Notes: a model not told the origin generated them from the letters alone. DNA of 29,203 nucleotides from an uncultured Paraprevotella sp. (GCA_900546665.1 URDY01000030.1:1-29203), one strand, 5' to 3'; shown: positions 16,385 through 24,320, counted from the first letter of the stretch. Translations and numbers: made by a program.

Positions 16385-17563
16385 TCAATACAAAAAGCCG
16401 AAAAGCCACAGCGGGATCTCGTTCCCTTTTCCTATTTCGATCTGGTGTCTGGCATAGATCATGTCCGCAGACTTTTTCTTGACTTCTCCGGGAGTGATCT
16501 TGACTCTCTGGTTTCCGTCGATCAGGAATGTGGCTCCCTTTTCACCGATATTGATCTGATGGTCTTTCCACAACGTGTTCTGGAAGAAGGTTTCCAGTAT
16601 GTCCTGCTCTTTCATCAGATTCGGATAGATGACATAGATCAGGTTGGGATTGTGCATCATGATCTTGGCCGGTTTCTTGGGGAAACTTTCCCCTTTCCGG
16701 TAAATCATGTTGATAAGCCGTGCATCGGCAAGATATTTCAGGTAATTCATGACTGTGGCACGGGATGTCTGTATCTCTTTGGCCAGTTGGCTGACGTTGG
16801 GAGAACCGGGACTTTCTATCGCGAGCAAATATAGTAATTTTTTTATTTTTGCCAAATATTTTAATTCTATTTGTTTGATTAAAAGTATGTCCACCTCCAG
16901 CATCATATTCATCGTTTTCAGCAGATTCTCGGAGAAATTGCGTTTCTCCAGAAAGAAAGGATAGAATCCGTGGTGAATATAATCCTGAAAATACTGCAAA
17001 GGCCGTACTTTGGGCAGTATCTGTCTGACGATATGCTCGTGATTGTTAAGAATGTCGCTCAGGGTGTATGAGGGAAAATGCTGTCCTGTCTGCAGGTTCA
17101 GAAACTCGCGGAAGGAAAAACCGCGCAGGTTGTAGGATTTGACGATGCCGTTCAGTTCAGGATTTTCCTCTTTGAGACGCATGACCGATGATCCGGTGAA
17201 AACTATTTTCAAGGCGGGTAGTTCGTCATAACATTTCCGGATATCGCGGCTCCAGTTGGGCTGTTTGAAAACCTGGTCGATAAGCAGGACCTTGCCGCCG
17301 GCATGATAGAATTCCGTAGCGAATTCCGCGATGCCTTTACCTTGAAAATAGAAGTTGTTCATATTAATATAGAGACAGTCGCGGTCTTCTATTCTGAAAT
17401 GCTCTTTGGCATATTGCAGAAGGAACGTGGTTTTGCCTACTCCTCTGGTACCTTTAATGCCGATAAGACGGTCATTCCAATTGATCTCGTCCATAAGGGC
17501 GCGACGAACCGGAGCGTGGGCATGTTCCACCAGGTAGGCATGTGTTCGGAAGAAAGTTTCCAT
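16385..17563 (-). CDS. AAA-type ATPase with a winged-helix domain (DUF4143-like family)
   Basis: A 392-residue P-loop ATPase. Walker A is GTRGVGKTT at 38-46, Walker B is VLLIDQV at about 92-98, and the FTGSSVMRL segment is the sensor typical of this group. The middle part holds a helix-turn-helix-like stretch (NVSQLAKEIQTSRATVMNYL). The C-terminus has a nuclease-like strand pattern seen in the AAA_14/DUF4143 group. The function of this group is unknown; many members occur singly in Bacteroidetes genomes, often near mobile DNA. It ends 56 nt before the PFOR start on the same strand, so read-through into PFOR is possible, though PFOR probably has its own promoter. A good promoter (TTTG-N19-TATCTTTG) lies upstream. 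Confidence 0.85.
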   Translation of the reverse strand: METFFRTHAYLVEHAHAPVRRALMDEINWNDRLIGIKGTRGVGKTTFLLQYAKEHFRIEDRDCLYINMNNFYFQGKGIAEFATEFYHAGGKVLLIDQVFKQPNWSRDIRKCYDELPALKIVFTGSSVMRLKEENPELNGIVKSYNLRGFSFREFLNLQTGQHFPSYTLSDILNNHEHIVRQILPKVRPLQYFQDYIHHGFYPFFLEKRNFSENLLKTMNMMLEVDILLIKQIELKYLAKIKKLLYLLAIESPGSPNVSQLAKEIQTSRATVMNYLKYLADARLINMIYRKGESFPKKPAKIMMHNPNLIYVIYPNLMKEQDILETFFQNTLWKDHQINIGEKGATFLIDGNQRVKITPGEVKKKSADMIYARHQIEIGKGNEIPLWLFGFLY

Positions 17564-17584
17564 ATCTTATATCAATACGTTCTG

Positions 17585-17615
17585 CAAAGATAATGCAAAT
17601 GGATATATTTGCAAA
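17585..17615 (-). promoter_or_regulatory. Promoter of the AAA ATPase gene
   Basis: On the minus strand, TTTG (17612-17615) and TATCTTTG (17585-17592) are separated by 19 nt, the ideal Bacteroidetes arrangement, with a leader of about 15 nt to the start at 17563. Confidence 0.75.
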
Positions 17616-17621
17616 GTAGAG

Positions 17622-17652
17622 TTGGCAAAATATTTTCTTTTTCTTAATTTTG
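17622..17652 (+). promoter_or_regulatory. Promoter of the ATP-grasp-like gene, nearly leaderless
   Basis: TTG (17622-17624) and TAATTTTG (17645-17652) are separated by 20 nt. The ATG at 17657 is only 4 nt past the -7 element, so transcription would start at or inside the start codon. It is divergent from the ATPase promoter, with the two -33 elements 6 bp apart. Confidence 0.6.
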
Positions 17653-17656
17653 TGGA

Positions 17657-18880
17657 ATGAATTTACATGTTTTTAACCCTGAAAATGATCTGGCTTTGGC
17701 AGATTTCGGGAAAAATTTTATTCCGCCCCGGTCGGCCGTCCTGATGAGAGATGATCTGGCCGTCCTGCCTTTGTGGTGGGCAAACGAAGGTGACGGGATA
17801 CTGGTGCCGTATGCGGAACGGGCTGCGGCCTTTGCCCAAGGTTACGGCAGTCTGGTTCCGGCTGTGGAGTGGGTTTCTGAAGCAGGAACTTTTGATGCCC
17901 GTGAGGTCTGTCCGTGGGGATGGAGTCCTATGCTGGTCTGTCAGCTGTGCCGGCAGGGATGTCCGGACAGTCTGTTGCCGGATGAGGACAGGATGAAACA
18001 GTACAAGGCTTTTTCCGGCAGACGGCAGGCTGTGGACATGCTGGCCTGGTTGCGTGATGAGGCTGCTACTGTCCGTCAATGGCATGACCGCCTGTGTGGC
18101 CTTTCCCATTATTGTTCTACCGAGGACGAGATTCGTCATTGCCTTTCTTTATATCCGTCGACCATCTTGAAAGCGCCCTGGTCGGGAAGCGGGAAGGGAC
18201 TTCGTCTGGGGAAGGGCGGTTATGTTCCCCCGCTAGAGGGCTGGTGCAGGCGATTGTTGAAAGAACAGGGCGGGGTGGTGGTGGAACCGCTTTATCACCG
18301 CAGGTTCGATTTTGCACATGAATTTTATGTGGAGCCGGATCAGGTCGTTTACAAGGGACTTTCGGTCTTTTCCACTACTTTGCGCGGCACTTATGGCGGC
18401 AACTGGGTAGCCCCGGAGCCCGTCAAGGAAAAATGGCTGGCCGGTTATGTTCCGGCAGACATGCAGGCGGATCTGCGTCAGGCACAGTCTGAGTGGCTGG
18501 TCCGTCACTTCGGAGGCCGATACAAAGGGTGGGTCGGAATTGACATGATGTGCTGTGCGTCCGGTCCGGAGGCAGACGACTGTCTTGTCCATCCTTGCGT
18601 GGAAATCAATCTGCGCCGGACCATGGGGGTGGTTGCCCTGGATCTGTACCGGTATGTTTCTTCGGGATCGCAGGCCTATTTTTCAGTAGATTATGAGAAA
18701 GGGCAGGGCGTCCTTCAGGCCGATCATCAGATGCGGCAGAAAGAGCAGCCTTTATGCCTGTCCGGCGATAGGGTCAGGAGCGGTTATGTCGCATTGACGC
18801 CTGTGGGTGAGGAGACCCGCTATCGGGCTACGCTCCATGTGGTGGAAGGTGACCTTTCTGGCCATATCAATGTCGGGTAG
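17657..18880 (+). CDS. Uncharacterised ATP-grasp-like protein
   Basis: A 407-residue cytoplasmic protein that I do not recognise as a named family. Several features fit an ATP-grasp fold: ILKAPWSGSGKGLRL at 170-184 (a lysine plus a glycine-rich loop like the ATP-binding hairpin), VVVEPLYHR at 207-215 (hinge strand), FDFAHEFYV at 217-225, and HPCVEINLRRTMG near 313-326 (the E-x-N metal-binding pattern). ATP-grasp enzymes join a carboxylate to an amine or thiol using ATP. The N-terminus NLHVFNPENDLALA is distinctive and supports the start at 17657. The substrate is unknown. The gene stands alone, convergent with the glycosidase gene with a 21-nt gap. Confidence 0.65.
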   Translation: MNLHVFNPENDLALADFGKNFIPPRSAVLMRDDLAVLPLWWANEGDGILVPYAERAAAFAQGYGSLVPAVEWVSEAGTFDAREVCPWGWSPMLVCQLCRQGCPDSLLPDEDRMKQYKAFSGRRQAVDMLAWLRDEAATVRQWHDRLCGLSHYCSTEDEIRHCLSLYPSTILKAPWSGSGKGLRLGKGGYVPPLEGWCRRLLKEQGGVVVEPLYHRRFDFAHEFYVEPDQVVYKGLSVFSTTLRGTYGGNWVAPEPVKEKWLAGYVPADMQADLRQAQSEWLVRHFGGRYKGWVGIDMMCCASGPEADDCLVHPCVEINLRRTMGVVALDLYRYVSSGSQAYFSVDYEKGQGVLQADHQMRQKEQPLCLSGDRVRSGYVALTPVGEETRYRATLHVVEGDLSGHINVG

Positions 18881-18901
18881 TTTCAGACCCTTTTCCGTTT
18901 C

Positions 18902-20623
18902 TTATTTAATGAAATAGCCGATGCCGTAAGAGCGTCCGCCTTCGGATAGCGTCCTGACCTGATAGATTCCACGGGCCAGATCCTTGGTAAAGATACTTCT
19001 GGAGTAGGGCACAGTGCGGATAATCCGGTTTTCGGCATCAAGGATAGCAATGAATTCAGTCTGTGTGCTGAGTGGCGGAAGGAGCACATGCTGGTTGTTG
19101 TGAGGCAGGAAATCGGCTGCGACAAAGTCTTTTTCGTCACCGGTAAGCTGTGCGGGTTCGCTTTCGTAACCGTAACGGTCGGTTGCTGTTACGGCAAAGT
19201 GGATACCGTTCATCAGCCTGTAGATGCCGTTGTATCTGAAAGAGCATGAATCCACATTCACGGCTATGAGGTTTTCAGCTTTGGTGATGTCTACCGGATA
19301 ATGTTCCGACGCATAGATGTTATATCTGATTGCGGCCGGATCGTGGTTGCCGTTTCCGTCCGACCAGGAAAGGATACCTTCTTCTCCCTGCATCAGATTT
19401 TGCAGGTTCTGCGGGCGGGCCGGAGCCGCGTGTGCCGGTTGCCGGCATACCGGTGTCAGGGCAGGATAGGGGTAATAAAAGTCCTTCAGGTAGTCATACA
19501 GTCCTTTGTGATTGGCATCCAGATAGGCATATCTGAAATACGCCTGTCCGCCCAGACCGATGTTCCGGATGAAATTCAGTTCCCTTGTAATCACTTCCAG
19601 ATCCCAGTCCTTTTCCTGTGGGCTGAGGAAATAAATGCCCAGTCCCGGTGCGATCACCTTGTTGTATTCATTTTCTTTCCAGTCCAGGGCGAACGGATAG
19701 AAATGGTTGCCCTGGAAGTACATCATCGGAAAGAGCATGTCATGTATGCCTTCCTTCAGCCAGCTCTGCGCTTCCTGGTATACGGCCGAGTAGGCATTCC
19801 AGCCATAAGAAGAAAAACGCGACAGGTCATTATATTTTCCTATGGGCGAGCTGCTGACCTTGATCCATGGCTTGACGGCCTTGATGGTACGGTACATTTC
19901 CCTGACGCAGTGCGTGATATTGTCACGTCGCCATTCGGCTTTGGACCGTCCCTTGCCGTATTTTCGGAAAGTGGCGTTGTCGTTGAACTGGCCGGCGTTT
20001 TCCGGATAGCGGATATAGTCGAAATGGATGCCGTCCAGATCATAGTTGGTGGCCAGTTCACGGCAGATGGCTGACAGATAGTCGGCCGTTTCGGGCAAAC
20101 CGGGATTCAGGTACCAGTTGTTCTGGTGTCTGATGCAAAGCCGCGGATGGGTCTTGAGTACGGAGCGGCTATTGTTTCTTTGTGCGGCATTGGTCTTGAA
20201 GCAGGGAATGGTGACCAGCCAGGCATGCAGTTCCATACCTCTGGCATGGCATTCCCTGATGGCAAATTCCAGAGGGTCGTATCCCGGGTCTTTTCCGGTT
20301 GTACCGGTCAGGCATTCGTCCCATGGTTCTATGGCCGACGGGTATATGGTTGTCCCTCTGACCCTGGCCTGTAGCAGGACGGTATTGATATTGACAGCCT
20401 TCAGGCGGTCCAGAATCCGGCACAGTTCTTCCTGCTGGGCTTTCCGTCCTTCAGGTGTGTTGGCTTTTTGGCGTGGCCAGTCGAGGCTTTGGAATGTCGT
20501 AAGCCAGACAGCCCTCATTTCCCGTTTGGGGGATGTCACGCTGTCCGTGCCGTATCCGTGGACGGGAGCGGTTAGGAATACGGCAACCAATATAATAATA
20601 AGGTGGGCTATCTTTTTTTTCAT
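18902..20623 (-). CDS. Secreted GHL10 (DUF187) glycosidase-like protein
   Basis: A 573-residue exported protein with a signal peptide (MKKKIAHLIIILVAVFLTAPVHG). The (beta/alpha)8-barrel begins at about residue 35 with EMRAVWLTTFQSLDWP, the hallmark of the GHL10/DUF187 family (relatives: B. subtilis YngK and FenI). The conserved DGIHFDYIRYPEN at the active site and the ...PMMYFQGNHFYPF strand follow. After the barrel (about 380 residues) a fibronectin-III-like domain is likely (ILSWSDGNGNHDPAAIRYNI), then a short beta-rich C-terminal domain. The substrate of this family is unknown; a peptidoglycan or polysaccharide target is possible. A promoter carried by a repeat copy lies upstream at 20656-20686. 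Confidence 0.88.
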   Translation of the reverse strand: MKKKIAHLIIILVAVFLTAPVHGYGTDSVTSPKREMRAVWLTTFQSLDWPRQKANTPEGRKAQQEELCRILDRLKAVNINTVLLQARVRGTTIYPSAIEPWDECLTGTTGKDPGYDPLEFAIRECHARGMELHAWLVTIPCFKTNAAQRNNSRSVLKTHPRLCIRHQNNWYLNPGLPETADYLSAICRELATNYDLDGIHFDYIRYPENAGQFNDNATFRKYGKGRSKAEWRRDNITHCVREMYRTIKAVKPWIKVSSSPIGKYNDLSRFSSYGWNAYSAVYQEAQSWLKEGIHDMLFPMMYFQGNHFYPFALDWKENEYNKVIAPGLGIYFLSPQEKDWDLEVITRELNFIRNIGLGGQAYFRYAYLDANHKGLYDYLKDFYYPYPALTPVCRQPAHAAPARPQNLQNLMQGEEGILSWSDGNGNHDPAAIRYNIYASEHYPVDITKAENLIAVNVDSCSFRYNGIYRLMNGIHFAVTATDRYGYESEPAQLTGDEKDFVAADFLPHNNQHVLLPPLSTQTEFIAILDAENRIIRTVPYSRSIFTKDLARGIYQVRTLSEGGRSYGIGYFIK

Positions 20624-20655
20624 GTCATTGCTTTTATTAATCTTCTAATTCAGAG

Positions 20656-20686
20656 CAAAGATAGTGAAAGCCGGGCGCACAGACAA
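20656..20686 (-). promoter_or_regulatory. Promoter of the GHL10 gene, embedded in repeat copy 1
   Basis: On the minus strand, TTG (20684-20686) and TATCTTTG (20656-20663) are 20 nt apart, an ideal Bacteroidetes promoter, 33 nt before the start at 20623. Nearly all of it lies inside the repeat at 20658-20702. Confidence 0.7.
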
Positions 20687-20702
20687 GCGAAAACGCAGTT
20701 TT
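20658..20702. repeat. Promoter-bearing repeat, copy 1
   Basis: This 45-nt unit recurs at 20740-20784 with only two mismatches, and partly at 22043-22080. It contains the promoter of the GHL10 gene. The related copies keep the 20-nt spacing between the TTG and TATC elements. Confidence 0.85.
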
Positions 20703-20727
20703 CAGATTGCCCTTTGCCGAGGCGCAT

Positions 20728-20784
20728 CCTGTTTTATCCAAGATAGTGAAAGCCGAGCGCACAGGCAAGCGAAAACGCAGTTTT
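20728..20784. repeat. Promoter-bearing repeat, copy 2, with extended left flank
   Basis: The 45-nt unit (20740-20784) is preceded by 12 nt shared with copy 3. The shared 28-nt stretch is 20728-20755, identical to 22031-22058. The -7 element here reads TATCTTGG on the minus strand, one base off consensus, so it may be inactive. Confidence 0.85.
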
Positions 20785-20906
20785 GGGGTTAATGAAGATA
20801 CTTGTTTTTTGAGATGAGAAAAATACAGGTGTCAGAGCCAATAATGATTTTTCCGTAACGGGCAATAATTCTCTTGCTTTTCATGCAGATTTATAATGGT
20901 TTTTGC

Positions 20907-20914
20907 TATCTTTG
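20907..20914 (+). promoter_or_regulatory. -7 element of the DUF3791/DUF3990 cassette
   Basis: TATCTTTG matches TAnnTTTG exactly, 26 nt before the start at 20940. No -33 element is clear. The gap 20624-20939 otherwise holds only the two repeat copies. Confidence 0.55.
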
Positions 20915-20939
20915 TCCAAAAGGTCTAAGGAAGATCGCA

Positions 20940-21164
20940 ATGGAATATAATATAAAAGACAAACTGGAATGGACGACTATCTTCATCCTTGAGTTCGGGC
21001 GCAAGTACGGACTAACGATGAAACAAGCCTTTAACTATTTGAGTCGCTATAAAGGAATAGATTTCATCGACCGCAACTACGGATATGTGCATACGCAGTC
21101 GTTTGCCTCAATGGTAGATGACATTGCGGAATATTGTCATCGTCATGGAGGAGCATTGGTATGA
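20940..21164 (+). CDS. DUF3791-family small protein, first gene of the cassette
   Basis: A 74-residue helical protein. The start at 20940 (MEYNIKDKLEW) sits after the -7 element; the longer frame begins upstream of it. The pattern FILEFGRKYGLTMKQAFNYLSRYKGIDFIDRNYGYVHTQSF with VDDIAEYC matches the DUF3791 family. DUF3791 genes commonly sit beside DUF3990 genes, as here. The stop overlaps the next start (ATGA). A strong Shine-Dalgarno-like GGAGGAG at 21147-21153, inside this gene, serves the downstream start. The function is unknown; a partner or antitoxin role for the DUF3990 protein is inferred. Confidence 0.85.
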   Translation: MEYNIKDKLEWTTIFILEFGRKYGLTMKQAFNYLSRYKGIDFIDRNYGYVHTQSFASMVDDIAEYCHRHGGALV

Positions 21165-21634
21165 AACTTTATCATGGAACAAACAAGGATTTCGATAGGA
21201 TAGATTTGCTGAAATCTAAACCAAACAAAGATTTCGGTCGTGGATTCTACTTGTCTGCGGACTATGAGCAGGCTTTGAACATGGCGCAAGTGAAAGTTGA
21301 ACAGTTGGAGATTGGCAATCCGATTGTACAAAGCTACTTTATTGAAGATGACGCCTTGAATGACCTGAATGTGCTTCGTTTTGACGCTTATTCTGAAGAA
21401 TGGGCGAAATTTATTCTGCTAAATCGGAACAATCCGACAGAAAAACCTGTACACGAATATGATGTGGTAATCGGCCCCATAGCTAACGATCGGGTAGGTG
21501 TGCAGTTGTGGAGATATGAGAACCGTTCGATAGATCTCCCTACGCTTGTGCGCAACCTGCGATACATGAAAGGTGTAACCTTCCAATATTTCTTCGGTAC
21601 GGAACGTGCCATTAAACTACTGAAAAGGATATGA
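21161..21634 (+). CDS. DUF3990-family protein, ADP-ribosyltransferase-like fold
   Basis: A 157-residue protein. The start at 21161 overlaps the preceding stop by 4 nt and has a Shine-Dalgarno sequence 7 nt upstream. Motifs in order: LYHGTNKDF at 3-11, DFGRGFYLSAD at 24-34, and EYDVVIGPIAND at 99-110. They correspond to the His, Tyr and Glu positions of H-Y-E type ADP-ribosyltransferases, the superfamily in which I understand DUF3990 to be grouped. There is no signal peptide. If active it would modify a cytoplasmic target using NAD+, which fits a toxin with flanking small partners. This is inference; no member's activity is known to me. Confidence 0.85.
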   Translation: MKLYHGTNKDFDRIDLLKSKPNKDFGRGFYLSADYEQALNMAQVKVEQLEIGNPIVQSYFIEDDALNDLNVLRFDAYSEEWAKFILLNRNNPTEKPVHEYDVVIGPIANDRVGVQLWRYENRSIDLPTLVRNLRYMKGVTFQYFFGTERAIKLLKRI

Positions 21635-21852
21635 GCGAGAAAACGGAAATGATGGCGGATATGATAAAGAACCTTGCTGCCCTGCTGATAGAGCAGAACA
21701 GTGGAATGACAATGGAAGAGGCTCTTGCCACAGTATTCAATTCGGAAACTTATCGAAAAATAATGGATGAACGGACACATTTTTATTATCAAAGTCACTA
21801 CTATGTGTTCGCTTTTCTGAAAGAGGAACTGACTAAAGGTAAGTTCGAATAA
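21631..21852 (+). CDS. Second small DUF3791-like protein, third gene of the cassette
   Basis: A 73-residue helical protein that overlaps the DUF3990 stop by 4 nt (ATGA). TMEEALATVFNSETYRKIMD followed by FYYQSHYYVFAFLKEEL parallels the first gene's helix-turn-helix layout (T-M-x-x-A, a turn with Y, then an aromatic helix ending in D/E), so it looks like a diverged DUF3791. Three genes with two overlaps of 4 nt form one translation unit. No terminator is seen downstream. Confidence 0.75.
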   Translation: MSEKTEMMADMIKNLAALLIEQNSGMTMEEALATVFNSETYRKIMDERTHFYYQSHYYVFAFLKEELTKGKFE

Positions 21853-22030
21853 CGGTATTGTGACCTGTTTATGCTGCTTTTCCAGAAAGAAATGTTATCC
21901 TTACAAATGAGATAAAGTGTTATCTGAAAGCATGAGCAATACGGCATTTCTGAACAACCCTGATTTTCCTTATTCATTGTCCGTTCTCGTGCGGGCTTTA
22001 TTCAATCTGATAAATTTCAAATAAAGCTTA

Positions 22031-22080
22031 CCTGTTTTATCCAAGATAGTGAAAGCCGGGTGCATGCGCAAGTGCAAATG
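22031..22080. repeat. Promoter-bearing repeat, copy 3 (diverged)
   Basis: The first 28 nt (22031-22058) are identical to 20728-20755. The rest resembles the 45-nt unit but has diverged. The TTG and TATC elements keep the 20-nt spacing (-7 reads TATCTTGG on the minus strand). With copy 2 it brackets the DUF3791/DUF3990 cassette. Confidence 0.8.
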
Positions 22081-22206
22081 CCATTACAACCGCATTTGCT
22101 TTATGGCCGATGAGGCCAAATGATAGGGTGTTTTGTTTGATTTTGGTGGATAACGGTGTCATCATGCAAGTTTTTGGGCTAAAATGACACTTGATTCAAA
22201 CTAAAA

Positions 22207-22237
22207 TTTGCTGTTTGCTGATAAAGTGTTACTTTTG
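22207..22237 (+). promoter_or_regulatory. cstA promoter
   Basis: TTTG (22207-22210) and TACTTTTG (22230-22237) are separated by 19 nt, an ideal match, with a leader of about 25 nt to the start at 22269. Confidence 0.75.
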
Positions 22238-22268
22238 CAAGAAAAATTAAAACTTTTAAATCAATCAC

Positions 22269-23708
22269 ATGAATACATTTGTAGGTGCTCTGATCCTGTT
22301 GGTATTGGGATATATTGTTTATGGAGCCATAGTAGAAAAGGTTTTTGGAGCGGATGCTTCGCGTAAGACCCCGTGTTATACGATGCAGGATGGGGTGGAT
22401 TATATTCCCATGCCGACATGGAAAGTCTATTTGATCCAGTTTCTGAATATAGCCGGTACGGGACCGATTTTCGGTGCGATACTGGGTATCCTGTACGGTC
22501 CTTCCGCTTATTTGTGGATTGTGTTCGGCTGTATTTTCGGCGGTGCGGTCCATGATTATTTTTCCGGAATGATTTCGTTGAGGAAGAACGGCGCCAGTCT
22601 GCCGGAGATTGTCGGTGATGAGCTGGGACCGGTGGTCAGACTGGTGATGCGCATCTTTTCCCTGGTGCTGATGGTGCTGGTCGGAACGGTTTTTGTGACG
22701 ACGCCGGCCGGATTGCTGGCCACAATGACCCACGGAGCCGGTCTGGTGGGTTCGCCGTTGTTCTGGAGTATCATTATTTTTATATATTACATTCTGGCCA
22801 CCCTGTTGCCTATTGACGCGTTGATCGGACGGATATACCCTTTGTTCGGTGTGGCGCTCCTGTTTATGGCCGTGGGCGTGATGTTTGGCATTTTCACGCA
22901 TGACGGGTTTATGCCGGAAGTCACTTCCGCATGGGTCAATCACAATCCCAACCAGTCACTTTCCATCTTCCCGATGCTGTTTATCACGATAGCCTGCGGT
23001 GCGATAAGCGGTTTCCATGCCACGCAGAGTCCGATGATGGCACGCTGTATGAAAAACGAGAAACTGGGCCGCCGCGTGTTCTACGGGTCCATGATCACGG
23101 AAGGTATTGTGGCCTTGATATGGGCGGCGGCTGCCATCAAGTATGCAGGCAGCTATGAGCGGCTGGCAGAACTGATGACAGCCGGAGGCAATATGAATCC
23201 CGCCATTATTGTCAATGCCATCTGCAATGACTGGCTGGGCAGCGTAGGTGCCATTCTGGCCATCCTGGGTGTGGTGGCTGCGCCTGTCACGTCCGGTGAT
23301 ACGGCATTCCGTTGTGCGAGACTGATTGCGGCAGATTTCCTGCGTTACAAACAGAGCACCCTGGTGCGCCGTCTGATCATTTCCTTACCCCTGTTTTTGA
23401 TTGCCGCAGTGTTAATGAATATCAACTTTGACATATTATGGCGATATTTTGCATGGTTTAATCAAACTTTGTCTATCTTTACACTGTGGGCTGTGACGGT
23501 ATGGCTGGCCCGTAAGGGAAAAATGTTTTATCTGACCCTCTTCCCGGCCATGTTCATGACCTGTGTCTGCACCAGTTATATACTGGTGGCTCCGGAAGGT
23601 TTCTCTCTGCCCTATCAGTATGGCGTAGTGGCGGGTGTGATTCTGTCATTGGTGCTGTGTGCATTTTTTGCCAGATGGTATTTCCGGATCAGGAAAGTGG
23701 GAAAATAA
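22269..23708 (+). CDS. cstA: CstA-family transporter (carbon starvation protein A, short form)
   Basis: An inner-membrane transporter of 479 residues with about a dozen hydrophobic segments. CstA-family motifs seen: QFLNIAGTGPIFGAILG near 56-74, FGGAVHDYFSGMISLR, SGFHATQSPMMARCMKNE, VTSGDTAFRCARLIAADF. Characterised relatives in E. coli (CstA, BtsT/YjiY) carry pyruvate or peptides. This protein is shorter than those (about 700 residues), as is usual in Bacteroidetes. It has its own good promoter and no close partner gene, and the 135-nt gap to the next gene shows no terminator. Confidence 0.92.
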   Translation: MNTFVGALILLVLGYIVYGAIVEKVFGADASRKTPCYTMQDGVDYIPMPTWKVYLIQFLNIAGTGPIFGAILGILYGPSAYLWIVFGCIFGGAVHDYFSGMISLRKNGASLPEIVGDELGPVVRLVMRIFSLVLMVLVGTVFVTTPAGLLATMTHGAGLVGSPLFWSIIIFIYYILATLLPIDALIGRIYPLFGVALLFMAVGVMFGIFTHDGFMPEVTSAWVNHNPNQSLSIFPMLFITIACGAISGFHATQSPMMARCMKNEKLGRRVFYGSMITEGIVALIWAAAAIKYAGSYERLAELMTAGGNMNPAIIVNAICNDWLGSVGAILAILGVVAAPVTSGDTAFRCARLIAADFLRYKQSTLVRRLIISLPLFLIAAVLMNINFDILWRYFAWFNQTLSIFTLWAVTVWLARKGKMFYLTLFPAMFMTCVCTSYILVAPEGFSLPYQYGVVAGVILSLVLCAFFARWYFRIRKVGK

Positions 23709-23843
23709 GCCGGAGAAGGCTGCCGCGGCGAATTCCGGCAGAATCTTCGGATAGAAAAATTCCGGTTGCGGACGGCAGGGGTGGGATGGAAGTTCCGCCT
23801 GTAAGGACACCTGCAGATGATTATTAATTCTAAATTAAGATAT

Positions 23844-24320
23844 ATGAGGAAAATAATTTTTTCGTTTTTATTGTTGCTGTCGGCGGTCACTGCCAAGGCA
23901 CAGTTTGAAAAGGGGACGACCTATCTGTCGGCTTCAGCTTCAGGTTTGGGGCTTTCCTACAGTGCCAATGAAAAGTTTACAATGGGATTCCAGGTCAACG
24001 GCGGTTATTTTGTAGAGCAGTCATGGATGCTTTACGGTACGATGGGATATGACCATACCCGTTATACGGATGATGTCAGCATTGGTGCCGGAGCCCGTTA
24101 TTATTTCACCCAAAACGGTATTTATATGGGACTCGGTCTGCAGTATTCCCATGCGACAAAGAGCATAAACAATTTGCAGCTTTGTCCTGAAGTGGGTTAT
24201 GCTTTCTTTGTCAACCGTTTTATTACGATTGAACCGGCGGTTTATTACCACATGAGTCTGAATGATTTCAGTGATGGCAGTAAGGTAGGACTGAAGCTGG
24301 GACTGGGATTCTATTTTTAA
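23844..24320 (+). CDS. Small outer-membrane beta-barrel protein
   Basis: A 158-residue exported protein. The start at 23844 (MRKIIFSFLLLLSAVTAKAQ) gives a clean signal peptide. The mature part has alternating hydrophobic and glycine/aromatic strands (GTTYLSASASGLGLSYS, FTMGFQVNGGYF, YGTMGYDHTRY, VSIGAGARYYF, IYMGLGLQYSH, VGLKLGLGFYF), fitting an eight-stranded barrel that ends in a C-terminal phenylalanine, the usual signal for outer-membrane insertion. No specific function can be given. A terminator follows directly. Confidence 0.85.
   Translation: MRKIIFSFLLLLSAVTAKAQFEKGTTYLSASASGLGLSYSANEKFTMGFQVNGGYFVEQSWMLYGTMGYDHTRYTDDVSIGAGARYYFTQNGIYMGLGLQYSHATKSINNLQLCPEVGYAFFVNRFITIEPAVYYHMSLNDFSDGSKVGLKLGLGFYF

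Larger units (their letters stand above)
21853..22268. other. Intergenic region with repeat copy 3 and the cstA promoter
   Basis: No gene is visible in these 416 nt. They hold repeat copy 3 (22031-22080), a 7-bp inverted pair GTGTCAT/ATGACAC (22156-22162 with 22184-22190, 21 nt apart) just upstream of the cstA -33 element, and the cstA promoter. The dyad could be a regulator site for cstA. Confidence 0.5.

Noticed and set aside
19301..20074. A 257-codon + strand frame opposite the GHL10 gene
   Set aside because: Shadow of a gene with signal peptide and family motifs; no start signal or domain is present.
20658..20784. Repeated 45-nt units as a CRISPR array
   Set aside because: There are only two adjacent units plus a distant third, spacing is irregular, the units contain promoter elements, and no cas gene is near.
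22179..22943. A 254-codon open frame on the minus strand opposite cstA
   Set aside because: Its translation is an unbroken run of His, Gln and Arg-rich low-complexity sequence, mirroring hydrophobic codons of cstA; there is no promoter or domain.
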